A stretch of 64,000 nt of DNA from Porticoccaceae bacterium. Its GTDB lineage: Bacteria; Pseudomonadota; Gammaproteobacteria; Pseudomonadales; Porticoccaceae. Under the pieces are notes generated by a model. It made no database searches and was not told the origin of the DNA. It worked only from the letters and a program-made list of their open reading frames with translations. Where the stretch lies: the NCBI GenBank assembly GCA_018069525.1, contig JAGPUQ010000016.1, positions 1 through 64,000 on the forward strand, in the 5' to 3' direction. Below are positions 55,076 to 62,769 of this stretch, piece by piece. The first letter of the stretch is position 1, and each line of letters begins with the position of its first letter. Both the position numbers and the translations under genes were made by a program.

Positions 55076-55471
55076 GTGCCACATCTAGAAAATAATTATG
55101 AAGAGTGGGCGGAGATTAGAGGAAGAATCGACTCCATTGCCAACGCTATATTCTTAATAGCTGGCGGTGCATTATCTCTTTCCATCAGCATATTACTTAA
55201 CAGCAAAGCGAATGGGCTTATTTCTCAAAAGGCAGCTTGTGTAGCAACCTCAGCATGGTATTGGCTACTCTCTGCCATAATCATATTTCTATTTCTAAAG
55301 GGTAAGCTAATTCTACAATCCTATATGCTTCAGTTTCATACAGGTTTTGTAAGTAAGCATATCTACAAATTTAACTATATTGGCTGGGCAATAGGTATTA
55401 CGGGGTTTATCGCTTTTATTACAGGCCTAATAAAAATGGTTAGTGTTGCCGCTTTAGTCATAAACACATAA
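55076..55471 (+). CDS. Cassette 1: small membrane protein, unknown
   Basis: The product is 131 residues from GTG 55076, with AAGGAG 7 nt upstream. A soluble N-terminus (ENNYEEWAEIRGRID) is followed by about three hydrophobic spans: ~22-41 (AIFLIAGGALSLSISILLNS), ~56-74 (SAWYWLLSAIIIFLFLKG-like) and ~100-128 (IGWAIGITGFIAFITGLIKM). I do not recognise the family. As a single-gene cassette its function is independent of its neighbours. The stop codon lies in the inverse core of attC1. Confidence 0.75.
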   Translation: MPHLENNYEEWAEIRGRIDSIANAIFLIAGGALSLSISILLNSKANGLISQKAACVATSAWYWLLSAIIIFLFLKGKLILQSYMLQFHTGFVSKHIYKFNYIGWAIGITGFIAFITGLIKMVSVAALVINT

Positions 55472-55605
55472 CAAGGCCAAGCATGTAAAGCCGCAAAAAA
55501 CGCGGCTAGGACAGCCAATACTCCACACCTTTTGTGTTGTCGCTGTCGCTCCAAATTAACACAAAAGGTGCTACATATTGGCTGCCCATGTTGGCGGCGT
55601 TATGC
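55466..55605 (+). other. attC1 (140 bp)
   Basis: The inverse core is ACATAAC (55466-55472) and the core GTTATGC (55599-55605). Inner arms GCCAAGCATG and CATGTTGGC pair with an extrahelical G, followed by CAGCCAATA/TATTGGCTG and CACCTTTTGTGTT/AACACAAAAGGTG. The long hairpin is of the VCR-like size class. Confidence 0.85.
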
Positions 55606-55622
55606 ATAAGGAACCAACAACC

Positions 55623-56093
55623 ATGATATGGAAATCGCTACCAATTATTTTGCTTTTAACAAGTTGTGCCCTGATTGATGAGTATGGCGAAGCCAGGGAG
55701 CTTGTGAGAAAGGCAAACGAAATATGCTCAGAAAAATTAGAAACTGGTGAATATGTCAGCCATGAGCAAAGAGCCGAGTGTATTGGCAAAGAAAACCTAT
55801 CTATAAGTGAAATTTATGGAGTCCCTTACAAGGATATGACCCATATATCTAATGCAATCCGAATAGCACTCGCCAGGAAAATAGATACCGGCAAAATTGA
55901 GCTTAACGTTGCAAAAAATCAAATGATCGGTGCAGGGTATATCCTTGATTCTGAAGAAGAAAACCGCATTTACGCTAAGGCTGCTTACCCAAGAGAAAAG
56001 TGGCAAAGTCAGGAGCAACTTATATCCCAAGTAAACGCAGAGAATTTACTGTTTAAGTGCAAACTAGAGGGCAACAATGTTCTGTGTGAATAA
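55623..56093 (+). CDS. Cassette 2: lipoprotein of unknown function
   Basis: The product is 156 residues from ATG 55623; AAGGAA lies 10 nt upstream and the alternative ATG 55602 overlaps the attC core. MIWKSLPIILLLTSCALIDE is a signal peptide with lipobox LTSC, so the mature protein is acylated on Cys15. The rest is a charged helical domain with no family I recognise; four further Cys residues (CSEK, ECIG, FKCK and VLCE) could form disulfides. Small lipoproteins are frequent integron cargo. AT-rich codon use sets it apart from the host genes. Confidence 0.78.
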   Translation: MIWKSLPIILLLTSCALIDEYGEARELVRKANEICSEKLETGEYVSHEQRAECIGKENLSISEIYGVPYKDMTHISNAIRIALARKIDTGKIELNVAKNQMIGAGYILDSEEENRIYAKAAYPREKWQSQEQLISQVNAENLLFKCKLEGNNVLCE

Positions 56094-56095
56094 AT

Positions 56096-56159
56096 GCATA
56101 ACAAGAAAGTGGTGCGGGACAAAATGCTGCGCATTTCGCCCCACACTTAGGCGTTAGGG
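56096..56159 (+). other. attC2 (64 bp)
   Basis: The inverse core is GCATAAC (56096-56102) and the core GTTAGGG (56153-56159). AAGTG[G]TG pairs with CACACTT, then GGG with CCC and AAATGC with GCATTT around TGC. Extrahelical bases lie on one strand, as integrase recognition requires. Confidence 0.87.
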
Positions 56160-56169
56160 CCTCTAACCA

Positions 56170-56907
56170 ATGACATTATCTTCTCGAGACCTAGAGGAAG
56201 CACGCAGCAAACCATTCAAGGAAACATGGTTTACTAGTGGCGCTCTATTTCTAGTAAGGCTAATAAAAAAAATCCCATACTTTAAAAGAAAAATTGATGA
56301 ATCGATGGGAGGTTTGTCAGGAGCAATTTTCCGCTGCCAAGATAGTGGGGATCATTTAAGAGCAACAAAGATAGCCGTCTACGCGATAGAGAAGTTTCGA
56401 AATAAAAAGGACCGTTTTTTCCCATTTATGGCGCACCATCACTGGTGGCAATTCATGACGCACGCTGCCGAAAGTGCGGGCCAAATAGACGATCACGAAT
56501 TGAGGGAGAAATTAATTCATCTTGCAGAAAACGGAATTGAGCCATTCGAAGGCAATTACGTTGCAGTAGCCTTTTTAGAGTTTTCCCGCTGGAAATACAG
56601 GGAAGAAAACTATGAAAAAGCAATCGAGTATGCCGAACTTGCCGTGACTGCAGATGGAACTTGGGCCGAGCCAGATTTCATATTGGGCTGGTATGGGCTA
56701 ATCCTAGGTAAAGGGAATGCAGAGGAACACCTTTCGCAAGCCATAGAAAAAGATAAGCGCATTTTGTTTCGAGTGGCAAGCAATGACCTATGTAAACAAT
56801 ACCCAGCTATCATTAGAAGGCTAAAAGAAAGGTATACACTTTATGAAGATGGAAACGGCGGCCCTAACAATGGCATACAGACGGACGCGGCAGAGCCGCG
56901 CCGCTGA
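56170..56907 (+). CDS. Cassette 3: helical (TPR-like) protein, unknown, C-terminus encoded by attC
   Basis: The product is 245 residues from ATG 56170, only 16 nt after the core site, with no clear Shine-Dalgarno sequence, as is common for cassettes. Paired helices resemble tetratricopeptide repeats (YVAVAFLEFSRWKYREENYE, then KAIEYAELAVTADGTWAEPD and LILGKGNAEEHLSQAIEKD). The last residues NNGIQTDAAEPRR are the translated attC arm, an ending often seen in cassette proteins. A short hydrophobic segment (GALFLVRLIKK) is near the N-terminus. No catalytic motif was recognised. The role is unknown. Confidence 0.75.
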   Translation: MTLSSRDLEEARSKPFKETWFTSGALFLVRLIKKIPYFKRKIDESMGGLSGAIFRCQDSGDHLRATKIAVYAIEKFRNKKDRFFPFMAHHHWWQFMTHAAESAGQIDDHELREKLIHLAENGIEPFEGNYVAVAFLEFSRWKYREENYEKAIEYAELAVTADGTWAEPDFILGWYGLILGKGNAEEHLSQAIEKDKRILFRVASNDLCKQYPAIIRRLKERYTLYEDGNGGPNNGIQTDAAEPRR

Positions 56908-56922
56908 TGCCGGGCGTAAGGA
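56862..56922 (+). other. attC3 (61 bp), overlapping the end of cassette gene 3
   Basis: The inverse core is CCCTAAC (56862-56868) and the core GTAAGGA (56916-56922), which has lost one T relative to GTTAAGG. GGCAT/ATGCC and CGG[A]CGCGGC/GCCGCGCCG stems enclose a 3 nt loop. The stop codon of cassette gene 3 is inside the site. AAGGA of the core doubles as ribosome-binding site for gene 4. Confidence 0.87.
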
Positions 56923-56931
56923 CCACAATAA

Positions 56932-57453
56932 ATGGATTTTATTCCAACATTACAACTCGCTGACAAAGTAGCTATTGGTGCTTTAATCGTATCAATAATC
57001 AGTATTATTTATGCTTACAGAAGCCGTAATACAGCACACAAAAGCCATGAGATAGCCAGGGAAGCTCATGAGGAAAACAAAAATCTGACAAAACTTATCA
57101 AGAAAAATACAGTATTAAAAAGCCTAGGTGAAGTGACAAAAAACTACACAGAAGCCATGGCATTTGTGTCAGATAGCATTATTATCCTCGAGCAACTTAA
57201 AGATAAAGACGGCCTGCAAGAACTTAAAGACAAACAAAATGAATTTAAAAAAGAAATTCTAAACCTAAAAGAAATGCATAATTCAATTAATGATCAATCA
57301 GAATTAAACGATGCTGCTTACTTTGAAGAACTATCATCAAGCGTTAACCAACTAGTTCAGGCATCGGAACTAATGAAAACAGCAGAAAGCTCAAGGTACC
57401 GGCATATTTTTAGAGATTTACAGGCTGCCACAAACAAAGAATACATACCTTAA
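56932..57453 (+). CDS. Cassette 4: membrane-anchored coiled-coil protein, unknown
   Basis: The product is 173 residues from ATG 56932, with AAGGA 9 nt upstream. One membrane span near residues 14-28 (AIGALIVSIISIIYAY) is followed by long helices with heptad character (HEIAREAHEENKNLTKLIKK; DKQNEFKKEILNLKEMHN). The pattern, TM plus coiled coil, recurs in anchored scaffold or defence-related proteins, but no domain is recognised. It is strongly AT-rich. Its stop lies in the inverse core of the last attC. Confidence 0.75.
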   Translation: MDFIPTLQLADKVAIGALIVSIISIIYAYRSRNTAHKSHEIAREAHEENKNLTKLIKKNTVLKSLGEVTKNYTEAMAFVSDSIIILEQLKDKDGLQELKDKQNEFKKEILNLKEMHNSINDQSELNDAAYFEELSSSVNQLVQASELMKTAESSRYRHIFRDLQAATNKEYIP

Positions 57454-57490
57454 CAATGCGCTGACCCTGGCCGCCGCCAGTCAAGCCCAA
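57448..57490 (+). other. attC4, degenerate 3' half
   Basis: The inverse core CCTTAAC (57448-57454) and the inner stem TGAC[C]CTGGC with GCCAGTCA are intact. The expected core GTTAAGG is not present after it (AGCCCAACC instead). The outermost site of the array seems decayed or truncated, which would fix the last cassette in place. Confidence 0.6.
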
Positions 57491-57510
57491 CCTCATATGC
57501 CCACCCTACC

Positions 57511-57572
57511 TTAAAACCGAAACCAGCAAACCTCAAAACCGGAACCAGCAAACCTCAAAACCGGAACCAATA
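57511..57572 (+). repeat. Three tandem 22 bp units between the cassette array and the rlmI-like gene
   Basis: TTAAAACCGAAACCAGCAAACC (two segments of one 22 bp unit, 57511-57532), an almost identical copy at 57533-57554 and a partial copy to 57572. The rest of the 57491-57722 gap shows nothing else of note and should hold the promoter of the downstream gene. Confidence 0.8.
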
Positions 57573-57722
57573 AGACCCCAACGAGCTAAGATAAAGCCTT
57601 AATCAGCCGTATTAAGACATCAAGCAAGCTCAGTTTATTAAGCGTCCCCTGCTTATTCGAGTAAACTGCAAGCCTAAGAATCTATTCTGTTAACATTTAT
57701 CACCTGCCTAGAAAAACACCTA

Positions 57723-59006
57723 ATGAACCAGAAACGCCATACCTCACCTTCACGCCGTCATGGCAAACATAAACCCCACTCAGCATCGTTTGTCAGCGCA
57801 CCTAAAGTTGCCTTTGATGGTGCAAAGCTTGTTTTGCAGACAGGCCGTGAAAGGTCGATTCTGCGCCGTCATCCGTGGGTATTCTCCGGTGCGGTAGAGC
57901 GTGTCGAAGGCGATGCGCAAAGTGGTGACACGGTGCAGGTATGCGATGCGGAGGGAGGCTTCCTCGCCTGGGCTGCTTACAACTCAGAGTCGCAAATTGT
58001 CGCGCGGGTATGGTCATGGCAGGCCGAGGAAAAAATCGATGCGGATTTTTTCCGGCGAAAAATTGCCCGTGCGTTGACCTTACGAAAAGACCTGAAACTC
58101 GAGCTGCACAGTAACGGTACGCGCATGATTCATGGTGAATCCGACGGCTTGCCTGGGTTAATCGTGGATCAATATGCCGATGTACTGGTGTTGCAGTTGG
58201 GCAGCGCCGGTGTGGAACTCTGGCGTGAGACTTTCGCGGATTGCTTGCAGGAACTGTGTCAGCCGGCGTGTATCTACGAACGTTCGGATTCTGATGGTCG
58301 TGCGCTGGAAGGTCTGGAGAAACGCAGTGAAGTGTTGCGTGGTCAGCTACCGGAAAATTTGAGTGTGACCGAGAACGGTATCCACATTGCCGTGGATGTG
58401 GCCACCGGGCAGAAGACCGGATTTTATCTTGACCAGCGCGATAACCGTGCTTTGATCGGTGAGCTATCAACAGGACGCGATGTGCTCAACTGTTTCTGTT
58501 ACACCGGCGGTTTCTCGTTATATGCCCTGCGCGGCGGCGCCAACACGGTATTATCGATTGATTCTTCAGCCGATGCATTACAACTGGCGCAGCGCAATGT
58601 CGAGCTGAACGCACTGGATGCCAGCCGTGCCGAGTGGCAGCAGGCCGATGTATTTGAAGCCTTACGAAAGCTGCGCGACCAGAACCGAAAATTCGATCTG
58701 ATCGTACTCGACCCACCAAAATTTGCGCCCACGGCGGCCTTTGCCGAAAAAGCCGCGCGCGCTTACAAAGACATCAATTTATTAGCGTTTAAATTGCTCC
58801 GCCCCGGCGGTATTCTTGCTACCTTTTCATGCTCGGGTGGAGTCAGCGACGATCTGTTCCAGAAGATTGTCGCAGGTGCGGCGCTGGATGCCGCTGTTGA
58901 TGCCCAGATCGTACACAAGGTGAATGCCGCAGCCGATCATCCTGTATTGCTGAGCTTTCCTGAGGGCGCTTATCTGAAGGGCCTGGTGTTGAGGGTGACC
59001 GGGTAG
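57723..59006 (+). CDS. Class I rRNA methyltransferase, RlmI-like (23S rRNA m5C1962)
   Basis: This is a 427-residue protein. A PUA domain (VLQTGRERSILRRHPWVFSG) is followed by a fold with MIHGESDGLPGLIVDQYADV. The SAM motif is VLNCFCYTGGFSLYALRGGA, and LIVLDPPKFAPTAAFAEK and ATFSCSGGVS are the RlmI/Trm5-type catalytic blocks. RlmI is ~396 residues; the extra ~25 N-terminal residues are basic and His-rich. The Cys in FSCSGG would be the RNA-attacking residue. The family is firm, the exact target position inferred. Confidence 0.86.
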   Translation: MNQKRHTSPSRRHGKHKPHSASFVSAPKVAFDGAKLVLQTGRERSILRRHPWVFSGAVERVEGDAQSGDTVQVCDAEGGFLAWAAYNSESQIVARVWSWQAEEKIDADFFRRKIARALTLRKDLKLELHSNGTRMIHGESDGLPGLIVDQYADVLVLQLGSAGVELWRETFADCLQELCQPACIYERSDSDGRALEGLEKRSEVLRGQLPENLSVTENGIHIAVDVATGQKTGFYLDQRDNRALIGELSTGRDVLNCFCYTGGFSLYALRGGANTVLSIDSSADALQLAQRNVELNALDASRAEWQQADVFEALRKLRDQNRKFDLIVLDPPKFAPTAAFAEKAARAYKDINLLAFKLLRPGGILATFSCSGGVSDDLFQKIVAGAALDAAVDAQIVHKVNAAADHPVLLSFPEGAYLKGLVLRVTG

Positions 59007-59052
59007 TAAACAAAGCAACACCCTCCCTCTCCAAAAAAAAGAAAACCTGCGC

Positions 59053-60216
59053 TCAATAAGACCGCGGCAAACCCAACTTATTGGTGGAAATAAAATTCAG
59101 TACCATATTTTGACTGACCGGCGCCAAACGCGGCAACATCGCTTCGCGCATTAAACGCTCGACGTGATATTCCTTGGCATAACCCATACCACCGTGAGTC
59201 ATTACGGCTTGCTGGCAGGCTTTAAACCCGGCTTCGGCGGCAAAGTATTTAGCGCCGTTGGCGTGAGCACCACAGTCCTTACCGCTATCGTAAAGGGATG
59301 CCGCGTGCATAATACTCAGGTAAGCCGCTTCCAGTTCAACCCAGTTCTCAGCCAGAGGATGTTGCACGGATTGGTTCATGCCGATAGGACGACCAAAGAC
59401 TTCGCGGTCTTTAGCGTATTGCGTCGCTCGAGCCAAAGCACTGCGGCCCATGCCGACGGACTCAGCCGCTAATAAAATTCGCTCCGGATTTAAGCTGTGC
59501 AAAATATAGCGAAACCCCTTACCTTCTTCGCCAATTAAATCTTCTTTGGGAACCGGAAGATTGTCGTAGAAGGTCATGTTGGAATTGACGCACTTGCGAC
59601 CCATTTTGTCGATTTCCTTAATTTCGACATGATTCGGATTCATGTCGGTATAAAACAAGGAGATCCCGTCGTGGGGTTTCTCGCATTCTTCCCTTGGCGT
59701 GGTGCGCACCAACAACATAATCTTGTCGGCCTGCTGGGCAGTAGTGGTCCAAATTTTCTGGCCATTGACGATATAATTCTCGCCGTCGCGTTTGGCGAAG
59801 GTTTCGATACGCGTGGTATCCAGACCCGCGTTAGCCTCGGTAACGCCAAAACAGGTTTTCTGTTTTCCTTGAATCAAGGGCGGCAACCAACGTTGCTTTT
59901 GTTCCTGGGTACCAAATTTAACAATGGGGTGCGGGCCAAAAATATTAATGTGCACGGCAGAGGCTGCCGACATACCGCCGCCTTCGGCGATGGTCATCAT
60001 CATCAGGGCGGCTTCCTGGACGCCCAAATTAGAGCCACCGAACTCCTCCGGCATGGTCATGCCCAGCCAGCCACCTTTGGCGACTTCCTGATAAAAATCT
60101 TCCGGGTACTCTCCGGTTTTATCGTGCTCCAACCAAAAGTCGTCACCAAATTTTTCCATCAACGCTTTGATGCTATCGACGATGGCTTCCTGTTCACTAC
60201 TTAATCCAAAATCCAT
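59053..60216 (-). CDS. Acyl-CoA dehydrogenase, isovaleryl/long-chain type active site
   Basis: The product is 387 residues. FAD-binding blocks: CFGVTEANAGLDTTRIETFA, NGQKIWTTTAQQADKIMLLV, and RDREVFGRPIG-type AKDREVFGRPIGMNQ. The catalytic Glu of medium-chain enzymes (YEGT in the last helix) is replaced: the equivalent stretch is LAPVSQNM. Instead, E245 in SLNPERILLAAE matches the alternative position used by isovaleryl-CoA and long-chain enzymes. It is therefore probably active, with a branched or long substrate. It is the last gene of the ALDH-ACAD-ACAD-ACAD run. Confidence 0.88.
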   Translation of the reverse strand: MDFGLSSEQEAIVDSIKALMEKFGDDFWLEHDKTGEYPEDFYQEVAKGGWLGMTMPEEFGGSNLGVQEAALMMMTIAEGGGMSAASAVHINIFGPHPIVKFGTQEQKQRWLPPLIQGKQKTCFGVTEANAGLDTTRIETFAKRDGENYIVNGQKIWTTTAQQADKIMLLVRTTPREECEKPHDGISLFYTDMNPNHVEIKEIDKMGRKCVNSNMTFYDNLPVPKEDLIGEEGKGFRYILHSLNPERILLAAESVGMGRSALARATQYAKDREVFGRPIGMNQSVQHPLAENWVELEAAYLSIMHAASLYDSGKDCGAHANGAKYFAAEAGFKACQQAVMTHGGMGYAKEYHVERLMREAMLPRLAPVSQNMVLNFISTNKLGLPRSY

Positions 60217-60294
60217 AACTACCTCTTACTTAATTTTTTCAATTCGGTGTTTTTAATTCCGCACTTTTAAATTAGATGCTTTCTAATTTAAGGA

Positions 60295-61356
60295 CTAAGC
60301 ATTACTGACCGCAGTAATTTTCGGCCACAGTTCGTCAGCGCCCCAGCTCAAAACTTCTTCACCCAGGCGTTTAGCCCAAACGGTCTCGTTGCCGTACTCG
60401 TCGCGCCAGCTCCACAAGCGACGCGTCAGGTGATGTAAGCGATGTTCGTAGGTAAAACCCATAGCGCCGTGCACCTGATGGGCAACTGCGGCACCGGTGT
60501 TCACCGCTTCTTCCAGGCGAGTTTTGGCGGTCGCAATCTCTACCCAGGCTTCGTGATCGACGACACCATCTGCGCGCGACAATGCTTCTGCTGCCGCATC
60601 AGCCGCCGCATTGATTGCCGCCACTTCACCGGCAAAGGCAGCAACGGAATGTTGCAGTGCCTGGAATTTTCCGATGGGGCGTCCAAACTGAACCCGCTCC
60701 ATTGAGTATTCGATAGTTAACTCTAGCGCTGCGCTCAACGCACCCGCCGCCTGCACACAGCGAATTAACGCGCCCATGGCCTGAACACTGTCTGCGTCCA
60801 TACCGCCCGTAAGAACGCCGCTCTGCACTGGAGTCACATCGCTCAAGGTCATGCTGTCGAATGGTTCTCCGGCAAGGCTGTTGTGCGCGGCAATCTGACA
60901 CTGATCAGTTGCCACCTGGGCGACAAGCCAGTCATTGCCATCTTTGCAAACCACAACTAATTGTTTTGCGCTGCGACCACCGGGAACCGCGTTAATTGTG
61001 CCGTTTAATACGCCATTCACATATTGCACTTCACCCAGACCCACGGTTGCGGGCTCGCTGGACACTTCCAGACCTGCTTTTGATAACAGCCAGCCCGCCA
61101 TTAATGTTTCTGCCAGCGGTACCGGTAGCGCCGCAGCACCGGCGGCTTTAATTACCGCGAAGCCATCTAACAGGGACGCGCCAATGCCACCGTTGGCTTC
61201 TGGCACCCAGGTTAAATTTAACCCGGACTCTTCAATGGCCTGCCATAGGGCTTTGGGCCACTCGCCCTCTTCGGCTGCGTTAATGACTTCGGGGGTACTC
61301 AGGTCATCAAAAATACGATTGGCCGTATCAAAAATTATAGTGTCTGTTTCGGTCAT
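60295..61356 (-). CDS. Acyl-CoA dehydrogenase-like subunit (probable beta-type partner)
   Basis: The product is 353 residues, shorter than typical. The N-terminal helical domain and ALIRCVQAAGALSAALELTI, SMERVQFGRPIGKFQALQHS and AVAHQVHGAMGFTYEHRLHH are clearly acyl-CoA dehydrogenase. At the helix-G position where a catalytic Glu sits in its neighbours there is no acid (ALIRC), and the C-terminal loop is WRDEYGNE. Such members form heterotetramers with an active alpha subunit in steroid-degrading bacteria (ChsE1-ChsE2). The gene at 61470 is the natural partner. This role is inferred. Confidence 0.82.
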   Translation of the reverse strand: MTETDTIIFDTANRIFDDLSTPEVINAAEEGEWPKALWQAIEESGLNLTWVPEANGGIGASLLDGFAVIKAAGAAALPVPLAETLMAGWLLSKAGLEVSSEPATVGLGEVQYVNGVLNGTINAVPGGRSAKQLVVVCKDGNDWLVAQVATDQCQIAAHNSLAGEPFDSMTLSDVTPVQSGVLTGGMDADSVQAMGALIRCVQAAGALSAALELTIEYSMERVQFGRPIGKFQALQHSVAAFAGEVAAINAAADAAAEALSRADGVVDHEAWVEIATAKTRLEEAVNTGAAVAHQVHGAMGFTYEHRLHHLTRRLWSWRDEYGNETVWAKRLGEEVLSWGADELWPKITAVSNA

Positions 61357-61371
61357 GGTATTACTCTCTAC

Positions 61372-61419
61372 CTTGTTCTTTATCTGGCTTGTTCTTTATC
61401 TGGCTTGCTCTTGGTCTGG
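61372..61419 (-). repeat. Three tandem 16 bp units between two acyl-CoA dehydrogenase genes
   Basis: CTTGTTCTTTATCTGG (61372-61387), the same again (61388-61403) and CTTGCTCTTGGTCTGG (61404-61419) on the plus strand. The array separates the stop at 61470 from the start at 61356, leaving the ribosome-binding site (TAGAGAG) intact. Confidence 0.88.
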
Positions 61420-61469
61420 CTTACGCTTCAAGCAACTAAATGTCTATTCCATACTTATACTGGTCGGGT

Positions 61470-62627
61470 TTAACGCATACCCAGCTGTCGGGCGATCATG
61501 CCCTTGAGTACTTCATTGGTGCCCCCGCGCAAGGTCGAAGACGGTACCCGTAAGATGCCGTCGCGCAACAAGCCAGGCAGCAAGCCTTCGGACGTCGCTA
61601 AAATATTTTGCGGTAATACTTTACGTAATTTTTCCAGCAGCTCGCGCTCAAAGTTGGTACTCATATCCTTAACCAGGGCGGCTTCCATCTCCGGTGACGC
61701 GCCTTCTTGCAGTAAACCTGCAATGCCGAGCGACATTCGACGCAGAGTTTTAATTTTAGCGACGACCTGGCCCAGTACTTCTTTGGTTTGCTCCGTTGGG
61801 TTATTCACCAGTAGGCGCATGGCTTCCTGCAACACGATAAAGGTACTCAAGAAGCGCTCTGGACCAGAGCGTTCCAGGGCGAGTTCGCCAACTACCATGT
61901 TCCAGCCGCCACCCACTTCACCTAGTACGTAGTCGTCGGGTACAAACACATCTTCAAAATTAGTTTCGTTAAAATGCACCTGACCACCAATATCGGCAAT
62001 ACCGCGAATATCGACCCCCGGTGCTTTTAAATCAATAATAAACTGTGAAAGCCCCTGGTGACGGGCACTGGTATCGAGAGGCGACGTACGTAACAAAGTA
62101 ATCATGTAGTCGCAACCGTGAGCCCCTGTGGACCACAGCTTGGTACCGTTTACTTTCCAGCCGCCCTCAACCTTTTCGGCCTTGGTGGCAACCGACGCAA
62201 GATCCGAACCGGTATTCGGTTCGCTCATGCCAATGGCACAAAAACAGTCGCCAGAGACAATGCGCGGAATAATGGCATCGCGAATTTCTGGTTTCGCATT
62301 TTTAATAAGTTGCGGGCCACTTTGACGATCGGCTACCCAGTGCGCCATCACCGGTGCACCCGCAGCGAGCATTTCCTCGGTGACCACGTAGCGTTCCAGA
62401 AAGGTACGGCCATGACCGCCGTATTTTTTGTCCCAGGTCATACCCAGCCAACCGCGCTGACCGACTTTTCGACTGAACTCTGCGCTCATTGCTGACGCCC
62501 AGCAATCGGCCATGGGCACAAAACCGCCGTTGGCAATTTCTTCAGCTAGAAATTCACGAACCTCTTTACGCAACGCTGTCGCCTCGGGAGGCATTTGGAC
62601 ATGGGGAAACCGAAACCGGCTGGACAT
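61470..62627 (-). CDS. Acyl-CoA dehydrogenase (probable catalytic alpha subunit)
   Basis: ATG 62627 (MSSRFRFPHVQMPPEATALR), with AGGAG 8 nt upstream, gives 385 residues; the longer frame to 62660 is not needed. FAD/substrate blocks: CAIGMSEPNTGSDLASVATK and VNGTKLWSTGAHGCDYMITL. The catalytic Glu candidate is in LALERSGPERFLST at the helix-G position. C-terminal SSTLRGGTNEVLKGMIARQL is typical. With the shorter neighbour it could form an alpha2-beta2 enzyme. The order ALDH then ACADs suggests aldehyde to acyl-CoA degradation. Confidence 0.88.
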   Translation of the reverse strand: MSSRFRFPHVQMPPEATALRKEVREFLAEEIANGGFVPMADCWASAMSAEFSRKVGQRGWLGMTWDKKYGGHGRTFLERYVVTEEMLAAGAPVMAHWVADRQSGPQLIKNAKPEIRDAIIPRIVSGDCFCAIGMSEPNTGSDLASVATKAEKVEGGWKVNGTKLWSTGAHGCDYMITLLRTSPLDTSARHQGLSQFIIDLKAPGVDIRGIADIGGQVHFNETNFEDVFVPDDYVLGEVGGGWNMVVGELALERSGPERFLSTFIVLQEAMRLLVNNPTEQTKEVLGQVVAKIKTLRRMSLGIAGLLQEGASPEMEAALVKDMSTNFERELLEKLRKVLPQNILATSEGLLPGLLRDGILRVPSSTLRGGTNEVLKGMIARQLGMR

Positions 62628-62769
62628 TGACACTACTCCTATACCGATACGATTAACCAAACTCGATAATCGCAGCGTTTAAATTAACATGCTTTTTTTA
62701 CACTAGTTGTACAGCAAACCGGGCGGATAAACCGCCCAGTTTGTCTAGATCACGCAAACCATAAGCGGC

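Larger units (their letters stand above)
55054..57490 (+). mobile_element. Integron gene-cassette array without integrase (CALIN): four cassettes
   Basis: Four same-strand genes are each followed by an attC-like site. Crossover bases are G55054, G55599, G56153 and G56916. Each cassette's 3' inverse core is the reverse complement of its own 5' boundary heptamer: ACATAAC with GTTATGT, GCATAAC with GTTATGC, CCCTAAC with GTTAGGG. The fourth pair, CCTTAAC with GT-AAGG, differs by one lost T. That self-consistency is what a circular cassette demands and would not arise by chance. Cassette DNA is visibly AT-richer than its neighbours. No tyrosine integrase is present in the window, so mobility would need an IntI elsewhere. 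Confidence 0.87.
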
